Assembly: GCF_904426505.1 (NCBI RefSeq)
Contig: NZ_CAJGBN010000045.1
Span: 248,001-312,000, forward strand
DNA length: 64,000 bases
Source: Rubrivivax sp. A210
GTDB taxonomy: Bacteria; Pseudomonadota; Gammaproteobacteria; Burkholderiales; Burkholderiaceae_C
Direction: 5' to 3'
Shown here: positions 18,846-27,269 of the stretch, piece after piece
Layout of the letters: each line of letters opens with the position of its first letter
How positions within the stretch are numbered: position 1 is the stretch's first letter
Notes under the pieces: model-generated
Told to the model about the DNA's origin: nothing
The model's input: the letters and a program-made list of their open reading frames with translations, nothing else
Databases searched by the model: none
Program-made: the position numbers and the translations under genes

Positions 18846-19141
18846 TCTTCGCGTTCCCAGCGCGCCAGGCGCTTCTTGATCTCGTCGACGAGCTTGCGTT
18901 GATCGGGGGCCGAGCGCAGCGTCTGGCGGTCCCACTCGGGCGTCAGTGCCAGCTTGCGCGCGATGCGAGCGTTGATGGCGCCGTCCTCGGCCACCAGCTC
19001 GAGCACGCGCTTGCCGCGCAACTCGAAGCCGTTGCCGCGCTCGGCCAGCTTGAGGTCGCGCAGGCTGCGCCTGAGCTGCTGCAGCGCCTCGTCGGCCTTG
19101 AAAGGCGGCGGCGCGAAGCCACCCAGTTCATCGTCAGCCAT
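18842..19141 (-). CDS. Conserved-looking 99-residue hypothetical protein
   Basis: A small, soluble, charged protein, mostly helical by composition, beginning MADDELGGFAPPPFKADEALQQLRR and ending in a basic/acidic helix. No domain recognised. Its stop overlaps the start of the PaaK-like gene by 4 bp, so they are translationally coupled, and it lies downstream of livF after a repeat element. Codon use is like its neighbours. A role with the ligase or transporter is only positional. Confidence 0.65.
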   Translation of the reverse strand: MADDELGGFAPPPFKADEALQQLRRSLRDLKLAERGNGFELRGKRVLELVAEDGAINARIARKLALTPEWDRQTLRSAPDQRKLVDEIKKRLARWEREE

Positions 19142-19165
19142 GGCAAAACCTCTTATCGAGCTGAC

Positions 19166-19235
19166 GCCGCGGAACCGGCTCCGCCGGGCCGCTGGCCTCG
19201 CCCCTTGAGGGGCAGCGGCGAAGCCGGGGTTGGGT
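19166..19235 (-). repeat. Intergenic REP-like element, copy 1
   Basis: The core at 19166-19196 (GCCGCGGAACCGGCTC...GCTGGC) recurs at 20086-20116 with one base difference. Both copies continue with a C4-5TTGAG4-5 mini-hairpin and end in a GGGGT/GTGGGT-type tail just before the stop codon of the upstream minus-strand gene. This copy fills the space between livF and the 99-aa gene. Confidence 0.75.
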
Positions 19236-19250
19236 AAGGGCTGGGGGTGG

Positions 19251-20057
19251 TCAAGACAGCCAGCGCTTGCGCCGCTTGTAGCTCTTCACGTCCTTGAAGC
19301 TCTTGCGGTCGCCGCCGCCCATGCCGAGGTAGAACTCCTTCACGTCCTCGTTCTCGCGCAGATCCTTGGCGGCACCGTCCATCACGATGCGGCCGTTCTC
19401 GAGGATGTAGCCGTAGTCGGCATAGCGCAGCGCCATATTGGTGTTCTGCTCGGCCAGCAGGAAGGTGGTCTTTTCCTTGCTGTTGAGATCCTTGACGATC
19501 TCGAACACCTCTTCGACGATCTGCGGCGCCAAGCCCATGCTCGGCTCGTCGAGCAGCACCATCTTGGGGTTGGCCATCAGCGCGCGGCCGATGGCGCACA
19601 TCTGCTGCTCGCCGCCGCTGGTGTAGGCGGCCTGGCTGGTGCGGCGCGTCTTCAGGCGCGGGAAATAGGCGTAGACCTTCTCCAGCGTGGCCGCCACCGC
19701 GGCCTTGCCGTCGCGGCGCGTGTAGGCGCCGGTCATCAGGTTGTCCTCGATGGACAGGTGGGCGAAGCAGTGCCGTCCCTCCATCACCTGCACCACGCCG
19801 CGCTCGACCATGGCCGAGGTGCTGAGCTTCTCGATGCGCTCGCCGCGCAGCTCGATGCTGCCCTTGGTGACCTCGCCGCGCTCGCCGGCCAGCAGGTTGG
19901 AAACGGCGCGCAGCGTGGTCGTCTTGCCGGCGCCGTTGCCGCCGAGCAAGGCCACCACGCCACCCTCGGGCACCTGCAGGCTCACGCCCTTGAGCACCAG
20001 GATGACGTGGTTGTAGATGACCTCGATGCCGTTGACGTTGAGTAGGACGTTGGACAT
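19251..20057 (-). CDS. livF: Branched-chain-type ABC transporter ATP-binding protein LivF (system 1)
   Basis: A 268-residue ABC ATPase. Walker A is GGNGAGKTTTL, the signature is SGGEQQMCAIGRAL and Walker B is KMVLLDEPSMGL, with the switch histidine position occupied by Gln/Asn in AEQNTNMAL as in LivF proteins. It is longer than E. coli LivF (237 aa) because of a basic C-terminal tail. It works with the LivG, LivH, LivM and binding-protein genes upstream in the same operon, separated from the binding-protein gene by a REP-like repeat. The likely substrate is an organic or aromatic acid rather than leucine, judging from the acyl-CoA ligases in the operon. Confidence 0.92.
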   Translation of the reverse strand: MSNVLLNVNGIEVIYNHVILVLKGVSLQVPEGGVVALLGGNGAGKTTTLRAVSNLLAGERGEVTKGSIELRGERIEKLSTSAMVERGVVQVMEGRHCFAHLSIEDNLMTGAYTRRDGKAAVAATLEKVYAYFPRLKTRRTSQAAYTSGGEQQMCAIGRALMANPKMVLLDEPSMGLAPQIVEEVFEIVKDLNSKEKTTFLLAEQNTNMALRYADYGYILENGRIVMDGAAKDLRENEDVKEFYLGMGGGDRKSFKDVKSYKRRKRWLS

Positions 20058-20085
20058 GGTGTGCAGGAACTCCGATCAAGCGGCC

Positions 20086-20164
20086 GCCGCGGAACCGGCT
20101 CTGCCGGGCCGCTGGCGGCGCCCCCTTGAGGGGGAAGGCGGCGCCAGCCGCCTTCGGGGGTGGG
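20086..20164 (-). repeat. Intergenic REP-like element, copy 2
   Basis: Same core as at 19166-19196, followed by CCCCCTTGAGGGGG and a further GGCGGC...GCCGCC pairing. It ends exactly at the stop codon of the binding-protein gene and lies between it and livF. It may act as an mRNA-stabilising or attenuating structure that raises binding-protein over ATPase expression. Confidence 0.75.
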
Positions 20165-21490
20165 TCAGGACTGGCAGTCTTCCGGCGCGCGGCGGCTCAG
20201 CTTCTTGTCGCCGGCGTACTTGTCGGCGGCCACCTTGACCATCGGGTTGATGATCTGCTCGTCGGCCTGCAGCCAGTCGGAGCTGAAGTTCCACTTCTTG
20301 CCGTCCCAGGTGTGGACGCGGGCCCAGGTGCTGCCCATGTGGTCCTTGCACGAAGTGCTGACCGGACGCAGCACGCCGGCGAAGCCCAGCGCGTCGAGCT
20401 TCTTCTGGTCAAGTGCCAGGTTCTCCAGGCCCCAGCGCACCTGCTCGCCGGTCATGACCTTGCCCTTGCCGAAGCGCTCCTGCGCGCGGCGCACGGCCTC
20501 CACGCCCAGCATCTGGATGATGAGGCCGCGGGTGTAGAGCACCGAGCCCACTTCGTCCTTCGGGCCGGTGCCCTGGCCCTTGTCGTGGACGAGCTTGAGG
20601 ATGTCCTGGATCACCTTGGGCGTCTGGCCCGACGGGTTGAGGGCCAGGGCGTTGTAGCCCTTGGCGCCTTCGCCCACGTCCTTGACGTCAGGCTCGGCGC
20701 CGGCCCACCAGACGCCGTACATCTTCTCGCGCGGGTAGCCGGTGGCCTGGGCCTCCTTGAGCGCGGTGCTGTTCATCACGCCCCAGCCCCACAGCATCAC
20801 GTAGTCGGGGCGGCTTTGGCGCACCTGCAGCCAGGCCGACTTCTGCTCGACGCCCGGCGCCGTGACCGGGATCAGCTGCAGTTCGAAGCCGTGCATCTTG
20901 CTGCGCTCGGTGATGAGTGGAATCGGCTCCTTGCCGAAGGGGCTGTCGTGGTAGACGAGGGCGATCTTCTTGCCCTTGAGCTTGTCCAGGCCGCCTTCCT
21001 TCTTGCCAATGTGCTGGATCAGGATGTCGGCCCCGGTCCAGTAGCTGCCCATGAGCGGGAAGTTCCACTTGAAGACGCCGCCATCCTGGCTGGCCGCAAG
21101 GCCATAGCCCAGGGTGATGAGCGGGGTCTTATCGCCGGGCGCCTTCTCGGTGAGGGCGAAGGTGATGCCGGTGGACTGGGGGTCGAACAGCGTCGCGCCC
21201 TTGCCCTTGAGCCGCTCGTAGCACTCGACGCCCTTGTCGGTGGCGTAGCCGGTCTCGCATTCCTCATAGGTGATCTTGACGCCGTTGATGCCGCCGTCAC
21301 GGGCATTGACCAGCTTGATGTAGTCCTGCTTGCCATTGGCCCAGGGCACGCCGTTGGGCGCGTAGGGCCCGGTGCGGTAGACGAGCAGGGGGAAGAACTG
21401 TTCCTTGGCCTGGGCCTGGGCGGCGTCGGCGGCGAACAGGGCCGCGCCGACAAAGGCCGCCGCGGCAAGGGTGGTCGATGCGAGTTTCAT
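20165..21490 (-). CDS. ABC transporter periplasmic substrate-binding protein, Liv/amide type (system 1)
   Basis: A 441-residue exported protein with signal peptide (MKLASTTLAAAAFVGAALFAADAAQAQA). The mature part has the type I periplasmic-binding fold seen in LivK/AmiC-like proteins: PLLVYRTGPYAPNG, KITYEECETGYATDKGVECYERL, FDPQSTGITFALTEKAP and PLITLGYG. It delivers ligand to LivH/LivM. The larger size compared with LivK (about 370 aa) fits the group found with aromatic-acid or fatty-acid operons. Start at the ATG with GGAGACC upstream. Confidence 0.9.
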   Translation of the reverse strand: MKLASTTLAAAAFVGAALFAADAAQAQAKEQFFPLLVYRTGPYAPNGVPWANGKQDYIKLVNARDGGINGVKITYEECETGYATDKGVECYERLKGKGATLFDPQSTGITFALTEKAPGDKTPLITLGYGLAASQDGGVFKWNFPLMGSYWTGADILIQHIGKKEGGLDKLKGKKIALVYHDSPFGKEPIPLITERSKMHGFELQLIPVTAPGVEQKSAWLQVRQSRPDYVMLWGWGVMNSTALKEAQATGYPREKMYGVWWAGAEPDVKDVGEGAKGYNALALNPSGQTPKVIQDILKLVHDKGQGTGPKDEVGSVLYTRGLIIQMLGVEAVRRAQERFGKGKVMTGEQVRWGLENLALDQKKLDALGFAGVLRPVSTSCKDHMGSTWARVHTWDGKKWNFSSDWLQADEQIINPMVKVAADKYAGDKKLSRRAPEDCQS

Positions 21491-21522
21491 GGCTGGTCTC
21501 CGATGGAATTGATCGTCACTGC

Positions 21523-22587
21523 TTAGTGTGGGAAGGGCCAAAGCCGCAGCTTTTCCTTGGCCGTGGACCAGAGCCGCGCGATGCCGTGCGGCTCCTTGAT
21601 GAGGAAGAAGACGATGAGCACACCGAAGATGGTGGTCGTCAGGTGGGCGGCCAGCGCGGTGTCGATCTGCAGGCCCAGTGCGCGCGGCACGTTGTCCAGC
21701 AGGATGGGCAGCACGACGATGAAGGCGGCGCCGAAGAAGCTGCCCATGATCGAGCCCAGGCCACCGATGATGACCATGAACAGCAGGTCGAAGCTGCGGT
21801 TGATGTTGAAGGCCGCCGGCTCCCACGAGCCCAGGTGCACGAAGCCCCACAGCGCGCCAGCCACGCCGACGATGAAGCTGCTGACTGCGAAGGCGCTGAG
21901 CTTGGCATAGACCGGGCGGATGCCGATCACCGCGGCGGCCACGTCCATGTCGCGGATGGCCATCCACTCGCGCCCGATGTGGCCGCGCACCAGGTTCTTT
22001 GCAACGACCGCGAAGAACACCAGCAGCGCCAGGCAGAAGAGGTATTTGCTGACCGGCGATTCGATGGGCAGGCCCAGCATCTTGAGCCCGGCCACGCTGA
22101 CCGAGCCGGAGCTTGAATCGTTGGTCACCCACTTCAGGCGCAGGCAGGCCCAGTCGACGAAGAATTGCGCCGCCAGCGTGGCCACCGCCAGGTACAGGCC
22201 CTTGATGCGCAGGCTGGGCGTGCCGAAGACCACGCCTACCAGGGTGGCGGCGCCGCCGCCCAGGGCCAGCGCCGCCAGCAGCGGCAGGCCCTCGATGCGC
22301 GCCTGGGCGTTGTAGGCGGCATAGGCGCCCACCGCCATGAAGGCGCCGGTACCGAGCGAGATCTGGCCGCAATAGCCGACCAGGATGTTGAGGCCCAGCG
22401 CCGCCAGCGACAGGATGAGGAAGGGGATGAGCACGGCGCGGAACAGGTATTCCGGCGCCACCATCGGCACCACCAGGAAGGCGAAGGCCAGCAGCAGCGC
22501 GATGGCGATGCGGTCCTGCCGGATCGGGAAGACCTGCTGGTCGGCCTGGTAGCTGGTCTTGAACTGACCGTTTTCTCTGTACAGCAT
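21523..22587 (-). CDS. livM: Branched-chain-type ABC transporter permease LivM (system 1)
   Basis: A 354-residue permease with about nine membrane helices. LGLNILVGYCGQISLGTGAFMAVGAYAA is the LivM signature, and the cytosolic coupling loop REWMAIRDMDVAAAVIGI matches the EAA-like region that docks on the ATPase. It begins 4 bp after livH and precedes the binding-protein gene. The N-terminal 30 residues before the first helix are hydrophilic. Confidence 0.93.
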   Translation of the reverse strand: MLYRENGQFKTSYQADQQVFPIRQDRIAIALLLAFAFLVVPMVAPEYLFRAVLIPFLILSLAALGLNILVGYCGQISLGTGAFMAVGAYAAYNAQARIEGLPLLAALALGGGAATLVGVVFGTPSLRIKGLYLAVATLAAQFFVDWACLRLKWVTNDSSSGSVSVAGLKMLGLPIESPVSKYLFCLALLVFFAVVAKNLVRGHIGREWMAIRDMDVAAAVIGIRPVYAKLSAFAVSSFIVGVAGALWGFVHLGSWEPAAFNINRSFDLLFMVIIGGLGSIMGSFFGAAFIVVLPILLDNVPRALGLQIDTALAAHLTTTIFGVLIVFFLIKEPHGIARLWSTAKEKLRLWPFPH

Positions 22588-22591
22588 GGCT

Positions 22592-23521
22592 TCAGACCCG
22601 GTCGATGATCTTCTCGCCGAAGAGGCCTTGCGGCCTCACGAGCAGGAAGATGAGTGCAAGAACATAGGCGAACCAGATCTCGATGCCGCCGCCAAGGCTG
22701 GGGCCGACATAGACCTCGGAGAGCTTTTCGCCCACACCGATGATCAAGCCGCCCAGCACCGCGCCGGGCACCGAGGTGAGGCCGCCCAGGATGACCACCG
22801 GCAGCGCCTTCAGCGCCACCAGCGACAGCGAGAACTGCACGCCGAGCTTGCTGCCCCAGATGACGCCGGCCACCAGCGCGACGAAGCCGGCCACGCTCCA
22901 GACAATGACCCAGATGCGCGACAGGGGGATGCCGATACTTTGCGCCGCCTGGTGGTCGTCGGCCACGGCGCGCAGTGCGCGGCCGGTGGCAGTCTTCTGG
23001 AAGAAGACGCTGAGCGCGCCCACCAGCGTGGCGGCGATCAGCGCCGCGTAGAGGTCTTCCTTGTTCACCAGCACGCCGCCCTGGAACATGGATTCGAGCA
23101 TGAAGACCGGATCCTTGGGCAGGCCGACATCGATCTTGTAGATGTCGGCGCCGAACAGGGTCTGTCCGACGCCGTCGAGCACGTAGGCAATGCCCAGCGT
23201 GGCCATCAGCAGGGTCACGCCCTCCTGGTTGACGAGCTTGCCCAGCACCAGACGCTCGATCAGCCAGGCCACGACGATCATCACCACCATGGCGCCGGCA
23301 AAGGCCAGCAGGTTGGCCAGCAGCAGGCTGTCGAAGCCCAGCAGCGCCGGCAGCCAGGTGGAAAGCCGCGCCATCGCCAGCGCCGCGAACAGCACCATCG
23401 CGCCCTGCGCAAAGTTGAACACGCCGCTGGCCTTGAAGATGAGCACGAAGCCCAGGGCCACCAGCGAATACAGCATGCCCGTCATGAGGCCGCCGATCAG
23501 GGTTTCGAGGAAGAAGGCCAT
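22592..23521 (-). CDS. livH: Branched-chain-type ABC transporter permease LivH (system 1)
   Basis: A 309-residue inner-membrane permease, eight or so helices, with the family start GLMTGMLYSLVALGFVLIFKASGVFNFAQGAM and coupling-loop segment TATGRALRAVADDHQAAQSIGI. It forms a heterodimeric channel with LivM. It lies 12 bp after livG. Confidence 0.93.
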   Translation of the reverse strand: MAFFLETLIGGLMTGMLYSLVALGFVLIFKASGVFNFAQGAMVLFAALAMARLSTWLPALLGFDSLLLANLLAFAGAMVVMIVVAWLIERLVLGKLVNQEGVTLLMATLGIAYVLDGVGQTLFGADIYKIDVGLPKDPVFMLESMFQGGVLVNKEDLYAALIAATLVGALSVFFQKTATGRALRAVADDHQAAQSIGIPLSRIWVIVWSVAGFVALVAGVIWGSKLGVQFSLSLVALKALPVVILGGLTSVPGAVLGGLIIGVGEKLSEVYVGPSLGGGIEIWFAYVLALIFLLVRPQGLFGEKIIDRV

Positions 23522-23533
23522 GTCGCGTCCGCC

Positions 23534-24319
23534 CTAGTGGCTGTTGCCCAGATAGGCACTGATGACGTCCGGGTTCGAACGCACCTCTTCCGGCGACCCG
23601 TCGCCGATCTTCTTGCCGTAGTCGAGCACGACCACGCGGTCGCTGATGTCCATCACCACGCCCATGTCGTGCTCGATCAGCACGATGGTGGTGCCGAACT
23701 CCTCGTTGACGTCGAGCACGAAGCGGCACATGTCCTGCTTCTCCTCGACGTTCATGCCGGCCATCGGCTCGTCCAGCAGCAGCACCTGCGGCTCCATCGC
23801 CAGCGCGCGGCCGAGGTCGACGCGCTTTTGCAGGCCGTAGGGCAGGCGGCCCACCGGCGTCTTGCGGTAGGCCTGGATCTCGAGGAACTCGATGATGTGC
23901 TCGACGAATTCGCGGTGGGCCGTCTCCTCGCGCCGCGCCGCGCCGAAGTGGATGGCCTGCTGGAAGATGTTGGTCTTCATCTTCAGGTTGCGCCCCGACA
24001 TCAGGTTGTCGATGACGTTCATGCCCTTGAAGAGGGCCAGGTTCTGGAAGGTGCGTGCCACGCCCATTTCGGCCACCTGGCGGCTGTTCATGTGGCTGAA
24101 TGTCTTGCCGCGGAAGGTGATGCTGCCTTCCTGCGGGCTGTAGACCCCGTTGATGCAGTTGAGCATGCTGCTCTTGCCGGCACCGTTGGGGCCGATGATG
24201 GAGCGCACCTCGTGCTCGCGCACATTGAAGCTGATGTCGGTGAGCGCCTTCACGCCGCCGAAGCGCAGGCTGATGTTCTTGACGTCGAGGATGACCTCGC
24301 CGATGGTTCTTTCGGCCAT
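23534..24319 (-). CDS. livG: Branched-chain-type ABC transporter ATP-binding protein LivG (system 1)
   Basis: A 261-residue ABC ATPase. Walker A GPNGAGKSSML, a modified signature LPYGLQKRVDLGRAL in place of LSGGQ as is usual for LivG, Walker B QVLLLDEPMAGMN and switch histidine in IEHDMGVV. It pairs with LivF. The ATG is one base after the stop of the acyl-CoA synthetase gene, so the synthetase and transporter are tightly coupled. Confidence 0.93.
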   Translation of the reverse strand: MAERTIGEVILDVKNISLRFGGVKALTDISFNVREHEVRSIIGPNGAGKSSMLNCINGVYSPQEGSITFRGKTFSHMNSRQVAEMGVARTFQNLALFKGMNVIDNLMSGRNLKMKTNIFQQAIHFGAARREETAHREFVEHIIEFLEIQAYRKTPVGRLPYGLQKRVDLGRALAMEPQVLLLDEPMAGMNVEEKQDMCRFVLDVNEEFGTTIVLIEHDMGVVMDISDRVVVLDYGKKIGDGSPEEVRSNPDVISAYLGNSH

Positions 24320-24320
24320 G

Positions 24321-26276
24321 TCAGGCTGCCTTCTTCACGGCGGGATAGGTCTTGGCGTCGACGATGGGCAGCGTGGCGCTGACGCTGCCGCTGCGGCCGT
24401 CCTCGAACTTGACCGCGGTCTCGATGAACTGCTCGCTGCGGCCGCCGTAGAGCGCATCGAGCAGCACCGCGTACTTCTCGGCGATGGCGCCGCGCCGCAC
24501 CTTGCGCGTGCGTGTCAATTCGCCGTCGTCGGCGTCGAGTTCCTTGTGCAGCACGAGGAAGCGGCTGACCTGGCTGCCGGCCAGCATGGCATCGGCGGCG
24601 AGGTCGGCATTGACCTTCTCCACGCATTCGCGGATGAGTTCCAGCACTTCCTTCTTGCTGGCCAGGTCGGTGTAGCCGGCATAGGGCAGGTTGCGCCGCT
24701 CGGCCCAGTTGCCCACGGCCTCGAAGTCGATGTTGACGAAGGCGCAGACCTTCTCGCGCTTGTCGCCGAAGGCCACCGCCTCCTTGACGAAGGGGAAGAA
24801 CTTGAGCTTGTTCTCGACGTACTTGGGCGCGAAAAGGGCGCCCTCGCCGGCCCCGCCATCCTTCACCAGAAGCCGGCCGACATCCTTGGCGCGGTCGATG
24901 ATCTTGAGGTGGCCGCCGGCGTCCAGGAAGCCGGCGTCGCCGGTGTGGTACCAGCCGTCGGCCGTCAGCACCTCGGCCGTGGCGGCCGGGTTCTTGTAGT
25001 ACTCCTTGAGCAGGCCCGGGCTCTTGACCATGATCTCGCCGTTGTCGGCGACCTTGATCTCCACGCCCTTGATGGGCACGCCCACGGTGTCGGCCTTGAC
25101 CTGGTTGTCGGGCTGCAGGCACACGAAGACCGCGGTCTCGGTGCTGCCGTAGAGCTGCTTGAGATTGATGCCGATGGAGCGGTAGAAGGTGAAGAGGTCG
25201 GGCCCTATGGCCTCGCCGGCGGTATAGGCCACGCGCACGCGGTTCAGGCCCAGCGCATTGCGCAGCGGGCCGTAGACCCCCAGCTCGCCCAGCTTGTAGG
25301 CCAGGCGGTCGAGGGCGCCCACCGGGCTGCCGTCCATCAGCGCCGGGCCGACGCGGCGCGCCAGGTCCATCGCCTTGCCGAACAGCCAGCGCTTGGGGGC
25401 GCTGGCGTCTTCCATGCGGATCATCACGCTGGTGAGCAGGCCCTCAAAAATGCGCGGCGGCGCAAAGTAATAGGTCGGGCCAATCTCCTTCAGATCGATG
25501 GTCACCGTGGCCGCGCTCTCGGGGCAATTGACGACGTAGCCGCAGGCCAGCCACTGCGCGAAGCTGAAGATGTTCTGGCCGATCCAGGCCAGCGGCATGT
25601 AGGCCAGCACTTCCTCGCTCGCGGTGAGGCGGTCGAAGTCCTTGCCGGCCTCGGCGCGGTCGAGCAGCGTGAAGTGGGTGTGCACCACGCCCTTGGGGTT
25701 GCCGGTGGTGCCGCTGGTGAAGAACATCGCCGCCACGTCGCGCGGCTGCAGGCGCGCCAGCTCGGCGTCGTAGAGGGCCGGGTTGGCCTTGTCATGGGCC
25801 TGGCCGGCGGCCAGCAGCGCGTCCAGCGATTCGAGGCCGGGCTCGGCGTAGTTGCGCAGGCCGCGCGGGTCGTCGTACCAGATGTGCTGGAGCTGGGGGC
25901 AGTCATCGCGCAGCTCGAGCAGCTTGTCGACCTGCTCCTGGTCTTCCACCACGGCGAAGGCGACCTCGGCGTTGTTGATGGGGAACTTGTACTCGGCCGA
26001 TACGGCGTCCTGGTACAGCGGCACCGGTACCGCGCCGATGGACTGCGCCGCCAGCATCGCCGCATACAGGCGCGGCCGGTTCTCGCCCACCACCACCAGG
26101 TGCTGGCCGCGCTGCAGGCCGGCACGGGCCAGGCCGCAGGCGAGCTGGCGCACCATCACCGCCAGCTGCGACCAAGTGGTCGTCTGCCAGATGCCGTAGA
26201 CCTTCTCGCGCAGCGCCGGGGCATCGGGCCGCTGCTGGGCGTGGGCTAGCAACAGTCGCGGAAACGTGGACTCCAC
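24321..26276 (-). CDS. Long-chain-type AMP-dependent acyl-CoA synthetase
   Basis: A 651-residue ANL enzyme. The P-loop is FFTSGTTGNPKGVVHTHF (about residues 186-203), the A5 motif is LYGSTETAVF, A7 GWYHTGDAGFLD and A8 IIDRAKDVGRL, with the C-terminal lysine region TRTRKVRRG. It activates a carboxylic acid to acyl-CoA in two steps. Length and the long-chain-type linker resemble FadD15-like synthetases often placed first in Burkholderiales Liv operons. The start is a GTG with GGAGG six bases upstream. A palindromic operator lies 57-74 bp upstream, shared with the divergent Crp-type gene. Confidence 0.92.
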   Translation of the reverse strand: MESTFPRLLLAHAQQRPDAPALREKVYGIWQTTTWSQLAVMVRQLACGLARAGLQRGQHLVVVGENRPRLYAAMLAAQSIGAVPVPLYQDAVSAEYKFPINNAEVAFAVVEDQEQVDKLLELRDDCPQLQHIWYDDPRGLRNYAEPGLESLDALLAAGQAHDKANPALYDAELARLQPRDVAAMFFTSGTTGNPKGVVHTHFTLLDRAEAGKDFDRLTASEEVLAYMPLAWIGQNIFSFAQWLACGYVVNCPESAATVTIDLKEIGPTYYFAPPRIFEGLLTSVMIRMEDASAPKRWLFGKAMDLARRVGPALMDGSPVGALDRLAYKLGELGVYGPLRNALGLNRVRVAYTAGEAIGPDLFTFYRSIGINLKQLYGSTETAVFVCLQPDNQVKADTVGVPIKGVEIKVADNGEIMVKSPGLLKEYYKNPAATAEVLTADGWYHTGDAGFLDAGGHLKIIDRAKDVGRLLVKDGGAGEGALFAPKYVENKLKFFPFVKEAVAFGDKREKVCAFVNIDFEAVGNWAERRNLPYAGYTDLASKKEVLELIRECVEKVNADLAADAMLAGSQVSRFLVLHKELDADDGELTRTRKVRRGAIAEKYAVLLDALYGGRSEQFIETAVKFEDGRSGSVSATLPIVDAKTYPAVKKAA

Positions 26277-26332
26277 CGAGACCTCCGAGGGGTGAGCGAG
26301 CGTCGCATTCTGGCCAAGGCTTTGACGCCAGG

Positions 26333-26350
26333 TTGTCGTTACGACGACAA
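26333..26350. promoter_or_regulatory. 18-bp palindromic operator between acyl-CoA synthetase and Crp-type regulator
   Basis: TTGTCGTTACGACGACAA: two perfect 7-bp arms, TTGTCGT and ACGACAA, around TACG. It sits in the 126-bp divergent gap. Spacing and symmetry are those of a Crp/Fnr dimer site, so autoregulation and control of the transporter/ligase operon by the adjacent regulator is a good guess. Confidence 0.65.
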
Positions 26351-26402
26351 TTTACGGGTTCGCACTGACAGGCCTTTCCCGGGTCTGCCGCCGCTTGCAA
26401 CG

Positions 26403-27140
26403 ATGGCCACCACCACCTTCCCCCCCGCCGCCCATGCCGCCGCCGTGCCGCTGTCGCGCTCGCGCTCGCTGGGCGCGGCCGAGCTGGCGCAGATTCCCTG
26501 GCTCGACCGCCTGGACGCCGCCGAGCGCCAGCGCGTGGTGGCCGACCTGCGCGTGGTGACGGTGGCGCCGGGCGAGCTGGTCTGCCGCGTCGGGCGGCCG
26601 GTGACCTACTGGTTCGGCGTCATCGACGGCCTCCTCAAGATGAGCAACGACACCGCCCTGGGCGTGCCCATCACGTTCACGGGCGTCGGGCCGGGCGGCT
26701 GGTTCGGCGAGGGCACGGTGCTCAAGCGCGAGATCTACCGCTACAACATCCAGGCCCTGCGCACCAGCAACGTGGCCGGCATGTCGGCCGTCACCTTCCA
26801 CTGGCTGCTCGATCGCAGCATAGGCTTCAACCGCTTCGTGATGAACCAGCTCAACGAGCGCCTGGGCCAGTTCATCGCGGCGCGCGAGATCGACCGCCTC
26901 TCTCGCCCCGACGAACGTGTCGCGCGCAGCCTGGCGGCACTGTTCCACCCGCTGCTCTACCCCGGCGTCGGAGACATCCTGCGCATCACGCAGCAGGAGC
27001 TGGGCTACCTGGTTGGCCTCTCGCGCCAGCGCGTCAACAAGGCGCTCGACGCGTTGCAGGCGGCGGGCGTGGTGCGTGTCGAATATGGCGGCGTGCGCGT
27101 GGCCGATCTCGACGCGCTGCGCCGCTACCGCAGTGACTGA
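26403..27140 (+). CDS. Crp/Fnr-family transcriptional regulator
   Basis: A 245-residue protein with an N-terminal cyclic-nucleotide-type beta-barrel (VAPGELVCRVGRPVTYWFGVIDGLLKMS ... GPGGWFGEGTVL) and a C-terminal winged helix (ITQQELGYLVGLSRQRVNKALDALQAAGVV). The recognition helix LSRQRVNKAL resembles Crp-type SRxxVxR motifs. It lacks the N-terminal cysteine cluster of FNR, so it is not an obvious oxygen sensor; a metabolite or acyl-CoA ligand is possible. It is divergent from the acyl-CoA synthetase/Liv operon with a palindrome in between. The ATG at 26403 is preferred over upstream starts because those would put the operator inside the coding region. Confidence 0.9.
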   Translation: MATTTFPPAAHAAAVPLSRSRSLGAAELAQIPWLDRLDAAERQRVVADLRVVTVAPGELVCRVGRPVTYWFGVIDGLLKMSNDTALGVPITFTGVGPGGWFGEGTVLKREIYRYNIQALRTSNVAGMSAVTFHWLLDRSIGFNRFVMNQLNERLGQFIAAREIDRLSRPDERVARSLAALFHPLLYPGVGDILRITQQELGYLVGLSRQRVNKALDALQAAGVVRVEYGGVRVADLDALRRYRSD

Positions 27141-27171
27141 GCCCGGCCGCAGGCCAGTCCCTGGAGGCTGT

Positions 27172-27217
27172 CCTGCGCCCGACGCGCGCCACACGTCAGC
27201 TGCACGACGGGCGCAGG
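27172..27217 (+). repeat. 10-bp inverted repeat after the Crp-type gene
   Basis: CCTGCGCCCG (27172-27181) and CGGGCGCAGG (27208-27217) are perfect complements around 26 nt. It lies 31 bp past the regulator stop and may end its transcription, although no T-run follows. Confidence 0.4.
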
Positions 27218-27269
27218 CCAGCAGGCCTTTGCTTACACTGCCCGGGTTCCATCCACCGGCCGGTTGCCC

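Noticed and set aside
26403..27140. Calling the Crp-type regulator FNR and making it the reader of the two FNR-type boxes
   Set aside because: It lacks the cysteine cluster needed for an Fe-S cluster, and its own palindrome has a different sequence.
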